NCBI GenBank assembly: GCA_021397845.1
Contig: CM038040.1
Location: 42,365,088-42,429,087, forward strand
DNA: 64,000 nt
Direction of reading: 5' to 3'
Source of the DNA: Areca catechu
Lineage: Eukaryota; Streptophyta; Magnoliopsida; Arecales; Arecaceae
Shown: piece by piece, positions 11,916 through 21,611 of the stretch
Position numbering within the stretch: position 1 is the stretch's first letter
How the letters are laid out: each line of letters opens with the position of its first letter
Program-made: the position numbers and the translations under genes
The notes under the pieces: model-generated
What the model was told of the DNA's origin: nothing
The model's database searches: none
The model's input: the letters and a program-made list of their open reading frames with translations, nothing else

Positions 11916-13429
11916 ATGCGGGATGACTCTAAGAATGCTAAAAATGCAGTAAAAGTAGTAAACTAATTTTTTTGTGATTTTTTTGATTTAGGTTTGATGG
12001 CTAATTTCTCAAAGCAAAATAAAGAACTAGCAGGTATTCAGCAATTCTAAGAATCAACTTGTCGCAGGCTGAATCATGCAAGATAACTAAAATACAGGAC
12101 CCGGAAATTGAGGAATTCCCGGCTTAGAATAGTTAACTTCAAGCAAATCAGATAATAAGAGAAGGGAATGTTTCATACCAGTCAGAGATGATAATATCAG
12201 TAGCAGAAGAGATCACTCACAACTCTGATCGGAGCCTGAAAGAAGAAGCCTTGTTTCCCTTAAATCTGATGGCTGATCTGGACGGTCCGGGCAGCAAAGA
12301 AGGCCTCATCAGGGGAGGAGAAACACCTCGGGGATCCTACAAGCATCAAAGGTTAACCAAAGAAGCAAATAAAAATTAGAAAAGGAAATAGGTTTGAAGG
12401 AAATCAGGATTAGGGCTAAAAGCTGGCAATCGGGGAAGAAGGAGCTCTTGGGCTTGAACGGCAGCAAGGACTCCTATTCCTTGGGCGTGGCTGATCTCCA
12501 AGGATGCCAAGGGATGCTAGGGCAGTGGGGTTTCAATCCGGGAACACAAGGAGAGCACTCAAAGAGAGAACCAAAACTCAAACTCAAGATAATCTCACAA
12601 AATTTTAGCAAGGTTTATTCATAAGAAAAAGATGCTTACAAGAGGGGGAGGGGTGGGGTATTTATAGAGTTCCCATGCCCTCACTAACCATGGTTACGCT
12701 TGGGTTACAAGTCCTCTTCCAAATTAGAATACAAGTCCTTTCCTAGCTAGGTTAGAATTACAAAGTTTAAAAGGATTAGAAATCCCAACTAAGTTAGGAA
12801 TAAACTTGGTCTTCTCATTCTTCTCTTCAACTTGGACTTGGTCAAACCTCTTTGGACATGGTCAACACTTCAAGGATGCCTAGGGGGGCGTGTTGGGCCT
12901 CTAGGAGCAGTAAGGGGCCGGCCCAAAGGGGCTTGGGTGCATGGGTTTGGGCCTCTGGAAGCTGGGGTGGCCTGGTAGCCTGGTAGCAGGAATATTCCCT
13001 GGAATCTTGCTTTTTAAGGGCTTGAGTTTGGCACCTGGGCTTGATTTCTTTGGGCTTGGATGCAGGTGGACCTCTGAAATCATGGGTGCCCTATTCTGAG
13101 AATATGCTCAGGCATCTGGAAGGGAATCTGGGCATCTGGAAGGAATCAGGGTTTCCGGAAGCATCTTGGATCCTAGGTTGTCACACAAAATCCAATGGGC
13201 TGATGTATGACCTCTGACTCCTGGATGTGGCCGAGTAAAACTCCAAAATAGGGTAACCTCCTCTCTTGTACAAAAATTAGGCTCATACTGGACTCATAAC
13301 TGATGTACATAACTCAAAATACTGACTAGGTTGAGAGTTGAGACAAATCAACTAACCTCAACTTATTACAGGACTCAATTCTAGTTGATTACAAAATTTG
13401 ACACAAAGCTAAGTAAACCAAATAGGGCT

Positions 13430-14005
13430 CAATAATCTATGTATGATCCTGGTACCCCCACCAATTCTCCCGGGGTGGGAGGAACTCGACCCCGTCGAGT
13501 ATGGGATAACTTGGCTCTTATAGTGCTCGAGTAGGTCTGGGATGAGGCGCTGCAGATCCTCACGGGTGATTCACGAGTCCTCAGATTCTGGCCGACCTTG
13601 CCACCGGACCAAATACCTCTGATAGCCTCTCTTCCGGGTACATATGGCTTGATCGTCCAGGATTTTCTCGATCTTTTCCTCACTATTTGGCCAGTTGGTT
13701 GGTGGACACTCTGGGGTAGGCTCACTCTCAAGGGAAGGGATAGGTCCAAAAGGCTCGCTGGGAATCGCTGCTGGCTCCCTATACTTTACAAGATCTGAGA
13801 TGTTGAAGGTGGAACTAATACCTAAGTCGGGTGGTAACTCAAACACATAGGCATTTGGTCCAACTCTCTTGATTATCTTAAATGGGCCAGCTCCGCGAGC
13901 ATGAAGTTTCTTTATGGTCCCTGGAGGGAACCGTTCAAGCCTAAGCCTGATCATCACAAAATCCCATGCAGAAAATTCTTTAGCTCTTTTTCGAGAATTA
14001 GCCAA
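13430..14005 (-). pseudogene. Chromovirus integrase C-terminus and chromodomain
   Basis: The minus-strand frame from 14005 carries the integrase C-terminal segment (FSAWDFVMIRLRLERFPPG, KLHARGAGPFKIIKRVGPN) and then a chromodomain (EKIEKILDDQAIC, RGYQRYLVRWQGRPESEDS). Chromodomains at this position bind modified histones and steer integration to heterochromatin in related elements. The frame is stopped inside the domain: TCG TGA ATC ACC stands where a Trp codon TGG is expected (SEDSW), a single G-to-A change. The downstream frame continues to about 13430 (TREDLQRLIPDLLEHYK-like), so the protein was longer before the mutation. Confidence 0.75.
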
Positions 14006-14031
14006 GTTCTTATATAGTTCATTACTTAAGT

Positions 14032-14860
14032 TTATCTTTTGACTAATTTTTTATGCAGTTCCCTAACATGCTGTGCAAAAGACTCAGCTGACTCAGAAAC
14101 TCGTGCATATGAGGGTAAGGGGATCAAATCAAGAGGTTTATTGGGTTTGTATCCATGCACAACCTCAAAAGGACTCTTCCCTATGGACCTATTAACAGAA
14201 CTATTATAAGCAAATTCAGCTCGGGGTAACAATAGGTCCCAATTTCCCGTGTGTTCACCTACGAGGCATCTAAGAAGGTTTCCTAAGCTTCTGTTCACTA
14301 CCTCGATTTGGCCATCAGTCTGTGGGTGGTATGCTGTAGAAAATTTCAACTTGGTTCCTAATAGGTGCCAAAGGGTCTTCCAAAAGTAACTAGTAAAGCG
14401 GACATCCCTATCTGATATTATTATTTTAGGCAATCCATGTAATCTAACCACCTGGTCAAGGAAAAGATGGGCTACTCTAGATGCATCAAAGATTTGAGAG
14501 CAGGATATAAAATGGGCCATTTTAGAAAACCTATCGACCACTACAAATATTGAATCATGTTTCCTGGGGGTCTTAGGTAGGCCTAAAATAAAGTCCATGC
14601 TTAAGTCCTGCCATGGACGGTCTGGTACGGGTAGAGGGGTATATAATCCAGTATTTTGTTTCTACTGTTTTGCAACAGCACGATTCTACATCTGGACACT
14701 ATATTGGCAACGTCCCTCTTCAAACTAGGCCAAAAGAACTGGTCCTTTATAGCTGAGATAGTCTTATTTCTTCCAAAGTGACTAGCAAGGCCTCCAGCAT
14801 GGGTTTTCCAAACTAAGAATTCTCTAAGTGAGGTTCTGGGAATACAAAGTCTATTGTTCT
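14032..14860 (-). pseudogene. Chromovirus integrase core
   Basis: The open frame 14598-14032 gives MDFILGLPKTPRKHDSIFVV with the catalytic triad recognisable: Asp in VVVDRFSKMAHF, Asp in IIISDRDVRFTS, and Glu in YHPQTDGQIEVVNR, spaced as in DDE integrases. The zinc-binding HHCC region is expected at about 14640-14860 and is present only in broken frames; a stop separates it from the core. A further stop near 14030 separates the core from the C-terminal part. Function in the element is joining cDNA to host DNA. Confidence 0.78.
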
Positions 14861-14981
14861 TAAACAGATAACCATCTTGAAGGGTGTATTCACTATGGGT
14901 ACTAGATGGTCCCTCGGCTAAGGATTGGACAATGTCACTAAAGTCTGGACAGGTTTCATATTCATCTTTTAACCTATCAAA

Positions 14982-16424
14982 TCAAATGACTTCAGTGCTA
15001 ATGGTATTCAACAGTATGGCTCGTCTGCTAAGAGCATCTGCTACCTTATTTTCAATTCCAGCTTGGTGTTTAAGTACAAAGGTATAAGCTTGTATAAATT
15101 TTACCCACTTAGCATGCCTAGGGTTTAGTTTCTTCTGGGAGTTCAAAAATCGGAGGGCCTCATGATCAGAATATAAAATAAATTCCTGGGATAGTAAATA
15201 ATGTCTCCAGTATTTGAGAGCTTGTACCACCGTATAAAACTCTTTGTTATAGGTTGAGTACTTTAATTTAGCCTAATTAAGTTTCTCACTGAAAAAGGCT
15301 ACTAGGTGATTCTCTTGGCTCAGAACTCCTCCTATGCCGACTCCCGAAGCATCACAAGCTATCTCAAAAACTTTGGTGAAATCGGGTAACCTCAATATGG
15401 GTGCTTGTGTCATCTTAGCTTTAATCTCTAGGAATGCTCTATCTGTAGATTTGGTCCATTCAAAACTACCCTTCCTAATACAATCAGTAATTGGTGCTAC
15501 TATGGTGCTAAATCCCCTAATAAATCTTCTGTAGAAAGTGGCTAGACCATGGAAACTTCTAACTTCATGAACACTAGTGGGTACTGGCCATTCTACAATG
15601 GACCTGACCTTTTCAGGGTCAGCTGCTACACCTTCAGGGGTCACCACAAAGCCTAGGAAGATAACTCTATGGGTTAAGAAATCACACTTCTTTAAATTTG
15701 CATAGAGGCTCTCTTTCCTAAGGGTTAAGCAAACTTGTTTCAGATGTTCTATATGATCTTCCTTGGTTTTACTATAAATCAGGATGTCATCAAAATATAC
15801 TACCACAAATTTACCTATGAACATCCTAAGGACTTGGGTCATAATTCTCATGAAAGTGCTGGGGGCATTGGATAACCCAAAAGGTATTACGGACCACTCA
15901 TATAGACCATCTTTCATTTTAAAAGCTGTTTTCCATTCATCACCAGGTCTAATTCGAACTTGATGGTAGCCACTCTTAAGGTCTATCTTTGAAAAGATTG
16001 TGGCTCCTGCCATCATATCCAACATATCATCCAAGCGAGGGATGGGAAACCTATACTTCACAGTTATTTTATTTATGGCATGGCTATCAACACACATTCG
16101 CCACGTGCCATCTTTCTTAGGGGTTAATAAGGCTGGTACAGTACAAGGACTTAGGCTTTCCCTAATAAACCCCTTTCTAAGAAGCTCACCTACCTGTCTT
16201 TGAAGCTCTAAGTGTTTAGCTGGGTTCATCCTATAATGAGGTAGGTTGGGCAAGGTAGCTCCTGGGACTAAATCAATTGCATGTTGGACATCCCTAAGAG
16301 GTGGTAAGTGGTCAGGTAAATCTTCAAAAAATATATCATTAAATTCATTCAAGACTTCCTTGACCTCCTGAGGGTACTCTCTATCAATAGGATCAGATAC
16401 TTCCTTCATAGCTAATATCCACAC
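14982..16424 (-). pseudogene. Chromovirus reverse transcriptase and RNase H
   Basis: The 383-codon frame from 16424 to 15273 contains the full RT palm and fingers: KKDGTWRMCVDSHAINKIT, FSKIDLKSGYHQVRI, PFGLSNAPSTFMRIM, and the active site VVYFDDILIYS, all intact. It continues into the connection and the start of RNase H (FEIACDASGVGIGGVLSQ). One in-frame stop (TAA where a Gln or Lys codon is expected, near 15272) separates this from the frame 15230-14982, which holds the rest of RNase H (FILYSDHEALRFLNSQ, NKVADALSRR). Apart from that stop the catalytic residues look sound, suggesting an element younger than its neighbours or under constraint until recently. Confidence 0.83.
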
Positions 16425-16930
16425 AGTAGTGCCCTCAGATATCTCCTTTCTAGCTCTTTTGTAGTGATTAGGTTAATTCCAGACTTTTTCTCCTTAAGTG
16501 AGCTAGATCCTTTCTTAATTAACTCCTGAGGTGGGGTGGAGTTTATGGTGATCTTCTTCCCATGGAAAGTAAACATGCAAGCATTAGTTCGGCCATAAAG
16601 AGTAGCATCATGATCATAAAGCCATGGCCGTCCTAGGATGATACTACTTACCCCCATGGGCACAACATCACACCACACTCTATTTTGATAGGATTGAAGT
16701 TGAAGTTGGACTTGGCATCTGGATTTAATGGGTATAGAGGTGGAATCTATCCAGGTTAGAGGTGGAATCTATCCAGGATACTTTATAGGGGCTTGGTGAG
16801 GAACTGGGTGTAAGCTTAAGGTTTTGACAGCCTTATGGGATATGGCATTCACACAGCTCCCACTATCTATGATTATTTTACACGCCTTGTCTCCAATTTT
16901 TACTAAAGTTTGTAAGATATTAGTCCTATG
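16412..16930 (-). pseudogene. Chromovirus aspartic protease
   Basis: Near 16865-16885 the minus strand reads IIIDSGSCVN, an intact D-S-G active site of a retroviral-type aspartic protease. Downstream the frame gives SSIILGRPWLYDHDATL, the conserved ILGRPWL motif of the C-terminal half. The two parts lie in different frames because of stops near 16690 and 16780. A near-identical repeat of about 27 bases (GGTGGAATCTATCCAGG twice) lies at 16740-16780 and is probably a small duplication that broke the frame. The enzyme would mature the Gag-Pol polyprotein. Confidence 0.65.
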
Positions 16931-17109
16931 CTAATCTTCCTGGATTTTATTCTAGGACAAGATGCATCTAACTACCCCTGCGAGGTCTGTTTGTTCGAAG
17001 TCCTCCTCATCTCCTTCATATTCTTCAATTAAGTCCGGTTCAGCTTCATAGACCTCTTCCTCTTCTTCCTCATTGGGTTCAGGCTCATCTTCTACAAGCT
17101 CCCCTATGT

Positions 17110-18450
17110 GAAAAGACCTGGTGGGACACTAGCTAGCAAAGTGACCTACCTTATTGCACCTAAAACAAGCATTGGGACTAGGGCTTGGGTTCTTCTGAAA
17201 AACTGGTGCCTTACCCTTATCATTTCTTAAAGATGCAGAGTTACTTGAGCTAGCCTGACTCGGTCTTGGGTTACGACGAGGTGGGTTAGGGTTGGGATGG
17301 GTTGGATTGGGTTTAGGTCGACTTAGGTTTGGGTTTGGCTGACTTTGGTTAAGGTTGGGGCGAGTCTAGTTGTAGCTAGGTCAGTTTGGATAGAACTGGT
17401 CCTGGTTGGATCTAAAGCTAGGAGTGTTGGACCTAAAGGGTTCAGGTTTCCTAACTACAGGTACTTTCTGGAACCTTTCAAAGTTTTCAGCTACCCGATA
17501 AGCATGGGTCATGCTATCAACATCCCTAAGTACAGCTCCTTTTGGATCTCCTCTCTGAGACCATTCCTAAACCTAGAGAGGATAAGTGACTCATGTTCAT
17601 CTATGCCGCATCTTAAGGCACACTCATCAAACTGGGCTATGTACTCACTCACAGATTTGGTCCCTTGTTTTAATTTTTGCCATTGATCTAAGAGACACTG
17701 CTGATAATATGGGGGAACATACTTAGCCCTAAGTTTTAATTTCATGGCTTCCCAGGTGGTAATGGGTAGGTTGCCTATCTAGTTGTTGAGTCTTTCTACT
17801 TGGTCCCATTATAACCTAGCTTGATCAGTTAGCCTGAGCTAGACAAATTGACACTTTTTCTCATCACTCAAGCCATAAAATTTAAAGTACCTATCCATAC
17901 CTCCCTCCCAATCTATATAGACTTTTGGATCTAGGCTGCCATTGAAGGTGGGTGCATCTACCTTAATGCTTCTAAGTAGCCTATCATCCTAGTCTTGGTC
18001 CTCACGATTGGGTCTCCTATGGTTGGGGTCATGATATTGATCCTGGTGTCGGTTTCCTCTATGGTTAGGCTCCCTAAATTGATCCTGGTTCTGGGGTCTC
18101 CCAGGGTTATGTTCTACAAAGGGTTCATGGGTTTGGACTCTTCTAGGGTTATGAGGGGTAGAAGGGATGGAATCCAGGTCTGGTTCAGTATTAGACTCTT
18201 GGGTTTTCTCAACAGTCTCTAATTGGTTCTCAACTTGGTTAAGCCTATTGGTTAATTGGTTGATCCTAGTGGTGGCTTGTTCAAATTGTTGGTCCACTTG
18301 GTTGAATCTTTGGTTCATCTGATCAAGCTTATTATCAGACTGGTCAAACCTATGGTCTATTTGGGTAAGCTGATTTTGAGATTGGACATTGGCTTGGTTC
18401 ATTTGGATAGTTAACTGGGCAAGCTGGGCTTGGGTTTGAGCATTCATTTA
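17110..18450 (-). pseudogene. Chromovirus gag with N-terminal coiled coil and zinc knuckle
   Basis: The frame 18447-17989 opens with a Gln/Asn/Leu heptad-like stretch (NQRFNQVDQQFEQA, NQLTNRLNQVENQLETVEK), predicted to be a coiled coil. It then has a His/Arg/Gln linker with DPNHRR-type repeats. The frame 17745-17509 gives the retrotransposon gag core (YYQQCLLDQWQKLKQG, VSEYIAQFDECALRCG, FRNGLREEIQKEL). At about 17130-17175 a CCHC zinc knuckle is readable (CFRCNKVGHFAS then C), interrupted by one TAG. Stops and frameshifts separate the parts. The product would form the nucleocapsid shell. Confidence 0.72.
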
Positions 18451-18560
18451 GGCAAGTTGAGCTAGGATGGTCTCCAAAGTGGGTTCCATGGTTGGGCTGG
18501 GTTGAGGTTTGGACTTTTGATATTGGGTTCCTAATCTAGTGGTCATGCAACAAATCAATC

Positions 18561-19050
18561 AATCAAAATGAAATGATGCAACCAAGCATGCAAAAGAGAA
18601 AGAAAAGCTAGTATAATCTAGGGTTTCCTAGACCTAGAGCCAGAAACTGGTTGGGTCAGCTCAACTTACACCTAACCCAATAGCTAATCCTTCTACTGGC
18701 TAGGTAGGGGTGGGAGTGTGGAAGGCCCCCCCTGCTTTCACAGGGACCCAATTAAAAATCACAGCACCACTTAGGTCGTTTGACTCTGGACCCCAGCCTT
18801 AGACACCAGCTTTCAGTAATAGCTAAAAGGTTAAATGCACTAGTTGGCCCACACAGCTCGGACCCGACCTATTGATGTTTCCTAGCCCACTAGGGAAAAT
18901 TAGGTCTAATTGATTTTAATTAGGCTTGGGTTAGTATGATGATGGTGGTTTTGGGCCTAGGACAGGTGATGAAATCCTGCCCTGATTTGAGATAGAGAGT
19001 TGCCCTTAAGATTAGGTTAAAATGATGGTAATCGATGGCCCTGATGCAAT
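18561..19050. other. Unassigned sequence between chromovirus gag and CACTA end
   Basis: This stretch should include the chromovirus 5' leader. No primer-binding site matching initiator tRNA-Met with confidence and no copy of the 11.9-13.4 kb region was recognised. GCTGGTGTCTAAGGC on the minus strand (around 18803) is only a weak primer-binding-site resemblance. No gene is seen. Confidence 0.35.
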
Positions 19051-19059
19051 CTAAAACAA

Positions 19060-19520
19060 TCAGAAATCCGGAGAGCTTCGACGGTGACGAAGGGACCCGA
19101 AGGAAATCGGCGGAGATGAAAGCACTGGCCGGAGAGCTTCGGCGGCGACGAAGGGACTCGAAGGAAACCCGACGGAGATGAAGGAGGGAGAGGGACCGAG
19201 GATGAAATAGAGATCAGAAGAATGGGGGCGGCGGATCGATCGAATGAAAAATTAGGACTCGGGGCTAGATATAAGAGGAGGAATTGCCCGACGCTTATAA
19301 CCGTCGTTAAAAGCTGGCTCCCGACGCCCGCTTAAAAACCCGACGACACTTAAAAGCGTTGGGAAAACATAAGGCTTAGCGATGCTTATAAGCGTCGGAG
19401 GATAATGACGCTTTCTAAAAGCATCGGTGGGTTTGCGGTATCTCTCGATGTTTTGGATCTCCCGATGCTCTTCCAAAATGTCGGGAGAAAAGGATGGCGT
19501 TTCTCCTTTTTACTGTAGTG
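19060..19520. mobile_element. Right end of a CACTA (En/Spm-type) DNA transposon
   Basis: The segment ends in TTTTTACTGTAGTG at 19520, the complement of a CACTACAGTAAAAA terminal inverted repeat. Inside it are many short subterminal repeats built on CGACGCTTATAAGCGTCGG variants, in both orientations, as CACTA elements carry. From about 19071 to 19190 a roughly 60-bp unit (GGAGAGCTTCGACGGTGACG) is present twice in tandem. A matching left end was not found, so this may be a truncated copy. Its outer edge lies about 290 bp upstream of the cysteine-rich peptide start codon. Confidence 0.65.
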
Positions 19521-19807
19521 TGATATGGTATTAAAAATAATATTAATTATGGTATACTCTGTGATTTGGAGTCTTGGACAATCCCAGTATCATTTTGCAT
19601 AAATGGAACTGAGGTAATTTCCAATACATGCTCTTTGATATGGTCTCCGACACAGTATTAATAACTATATATAAAAAAAAATATTCTTTGATTTGGACAA
19701 TCTCAGAATCAATTCCCATAAATGGAGCTGAGGTAATTGTCCTATATAAATCCAGTTGATACTCTTTGCAGGCAAAAAACATAGTATTTCACATCACAAA
19801 AACAAAC
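19521..19807 (+). promoter_or_regulatory. Promoter region of cysteine-rich peptide gene copy 1
   Basis: A TATA box (TATATAAA, 19743-19750) lies about 60 bases before the ATG at 19808. A segment of about 50 bases (TTGGACAATC, then CATAAATGGA, GAGGTAATT) occurs twice, at 19574-19622 and 19693-19742, with period about 120. The downstream half matches the promoter of copy 2 closely (TTGGACAATCTCAGA, then ATATAAATCCA). The region starts directly at the CACTA terminus, so anything further upstream in the ancestral promoter is now displaced. Confidence 0.65.
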
Positions 19808-20069
19808 ATGGCCAACAAATCCACCCTCGTGGCTTCGTTCATACTGGTTCTCTTGTTAATGGCATATGGTCTGTCTCTCTCTCTCTCACACGCGCATACA
19901 ATGCTTAAACTTGATAATGGCAATTTCGATGGCTTACGTAGTGCTGAATAAATCATGCAACTTCAATGGTGAGTGTCGGGCGGAGTGCAAAAAATGCAAG
20001 TTTGCTTCTTGCATTACCCACAAGTGCTTTTGCTCTTGCAATACCGTACCACCTATGCCGTCTCCATAA
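19808..20069 (+). CDS. Secreted eight-cysteine defensin-like peptide, copy 1
   Basis: The ATG at 19808 opens a signal peptide (MANKSTLVASFILVLLLMAY). The mature part lies in another frame and ends at TAA 20069: KSCNFNGECRAECKKCKFA, then SCITHKCFCSC. Cysteine spacing is C-x5-C-x3-C-x2-C-x4-C-x4-C-x-C-x-C, identical to copy 2. Joining them needs an intron: donor ATG|GTCTGTC at 19869 as in copy 2, and a possible acceptor TTACGTAG at 19940-19941 that restores frame and gives 62 residues. The intron would be only 73 bp. Compared with copy 2, the original acceptor region is deleted, so the splice choice is inferred. The product would be a small disulfide-rich apoplastic peptide, of the broad plant defensin-like class (defence or signalling); the exact role is unknown. 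It could also be an expression-dead copy. Confidence 0.65.
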
Positions 20070-20277
20070 ATAAGATCCATCAACATGAATGGAATGGCAC
20101 AAAGTCAATTTCATGGATCCCGGATGATGCTGTTGCCTTTGTACCAGTGAGTCTAAATATAATAAAGAGCTTCAATAAATAGTTCTCAAGGAAATAATTT
20201 CAAAAAAAAAAAGGAATACTTTGTCTTCATATATATATATATTCTTGATTGAATGCTTAATAGGGATTGATGACGCT

Positions 20278-20982
20278 TGTTGCGGCGACTTTTCCTGGAC
20301 CCGGCTCGATTGGCTGTGCTGGAGTTCTTCTCGGGATAGACCTGCAATAAAGTTTTCAAGACGTCGATGGTGTTCCGACAGGAGACACTCCGATACCTAA
20401 GTTAGTAGGAGCTTGAAGATAACAGAATGGAGGAATCAAAGGAGCTATGTATTGAAAGGGAAGAGTATACTTAGCTCAAAACAGGATCCCCGGGTACCTT
20501 ATATAGGCGCGGAATAGTCCAAAATCCGTTAGGAAGGAGTTCGAAAAAGACCGTTCTGTCCCTAAGAGGATCTAGAGAGTGGCCATGTGGAGCCCGAATG
20601 GGGTAGCATCGTGGGAGTAGTGGAGAGGACTAATGATGTGGCAGGAGTTTGTTACAACAGAAGAGGTTTCTGAAATTCTCTGAGCCCTAAAGTGGCTCGG
20701 TCGACGCCGACCGAGAGGGCTAGCCGGTCCTCTAAGGGAGGGCGTCTGTAGAACGGTATGCCGGACCTCAGCAGGAGCGGGCCGTCGGACCTCTACTCCG
20801 GTGGGTCAAACTTCAGAAGGAGGGCGGCGTGTCGGACCTCAGCAGGAGCGGGCCGTCAGACCTCTACTTCGGTGGGTCGAATTTCAAAAGGAGGTGTGGC
20901 CGTCAGAGCCTGGATAGATCGATTCGACCGAACTGCAAAGAGAGACCGGCTCAGCTTGATGACGAGCCGGCAGGGTATAACA
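20278..20982 (-). repeat. 3' LTR of Tat element A
   Basis: It begins TGTTGCGGCG and ends GGGTATAACA. The promoter-like CCTTATATAGG is at about 20496-20506, reading as a TATA box for minus-strand transcription. The U3 part holds two copies of a roughly 69-bp minisatellite (GGACCTCAGCAGGAGCGGGC, CCTCTACT.CGGTGGGTC). It is 705 bp, shorter than its partner by about one unit. A polypyrimidine tract at 20986-21000 (CCCTCCTTGCCCTT) immediately inside is the polypurine tract of the element's own strand. Confidence 0.9.
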
Positions 20983-21441
20983 GTAGCCCTCCTTGCCCTT
21001 ATCTTTCGAGCGGGCCTATAGACTCGAAGGGCGAGGGCATTAATTGGTAATAAATGCACCAGTCCTCAAGATGATGATGAATTCGATTCGGTGTATTGCA
21101 CTTGGCCATCTTCTGCTCCGAAACTCTACCCTTGGACAGGTGTCAGTGCCTGATTGGAGGCGACAGGGGAGGCAGTTATTGTTGGTACGGTGCCATAATG
21201 GGCTGTCAGCTCGAAATGCCTGCCTGACGCGTCCCTGACGTGATGCGGGCCACGCGGCGAGATCCAAGCGGTCGGCATGGCTCCTAGGGCGGCTTATCCA
21301 CCATTGATCAGGTGGTTACGCGGATCGTGTTCAAAACATGATTCGGCGTACCTCTCCGACTTCCTCGTCCAATCAAAGAGTCATGTAGCCTACCACAGAT
21401 CACGGTGCTCGAGGGGCGCCGGGAGGCGGCCCCTCAGCGCC

Positions 21442-21448
21442 TATAAAA
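21442..21448 (+). promoter_or_regulatory. TATA box of opposite-strand gene in element A
   Basis: CCTATAAAAGGAAGGG sits in the same place as CCTATAAAAGGAGGGG of element B, within otherwise diverged sequence, and points toward the opposite-strand ORF. It is separate from the LTR promoter. Confidence 0.6.
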
Positions 21449-21611
21449 GGAAGGGCGGACGCCCAAAGGGGTTCCTTCGCCACGCTTAGGTTTGGAGAGA
21501 AAAAGAGAGAGAGAGCCTCCTTCTCCCTCTGCCTTTGTCTTTACTAGGAACTTCGCCCACCAGGTTAGTTTTGCCTCCGTCCTCTTCTTCATTTCTAGCC
21601 TCCATTAAAAT

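Larger units (their letters stand above)
11914..18560 (-). mobile_element. Ty3/gypsy chromovirus (element C), minus strand
   Basis: Read on the minus strand the order is gag (about 18450-17130), aspartic protease (about 16900-16412), reverse transcriptase, RNase H, integrase and a chromodomain (to about 13430). This order plus the chromodomain identifies a chromovirus. Sequence from 11914 (TGATGCGGGATG) to about 13430 is downstream of pol and probably contains the 3' UTR and 3' LTR. No matching 5' LTR could be seen above 18.5 kb, so the LTR limits are not proven and the 5' end may be lost. Coding frames are unusually open for this window, with only isolated stops. Confidence 0.75.

Noticed and set aside
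12188..12624. Two plus-strand frames of 63 and 76 codons
   Set aside because: They lie in the LTR/UTR zone of element C and have no recognisable domain.
18795..18815. Primer-binding site for element C (GCTGGTGTCTAAGGC on the minus strand)
   Set aside because: Too many mismatches to initiator tRNA-Met, and no LTR end adjoining it that matches the 11.9-13.4 kb region.
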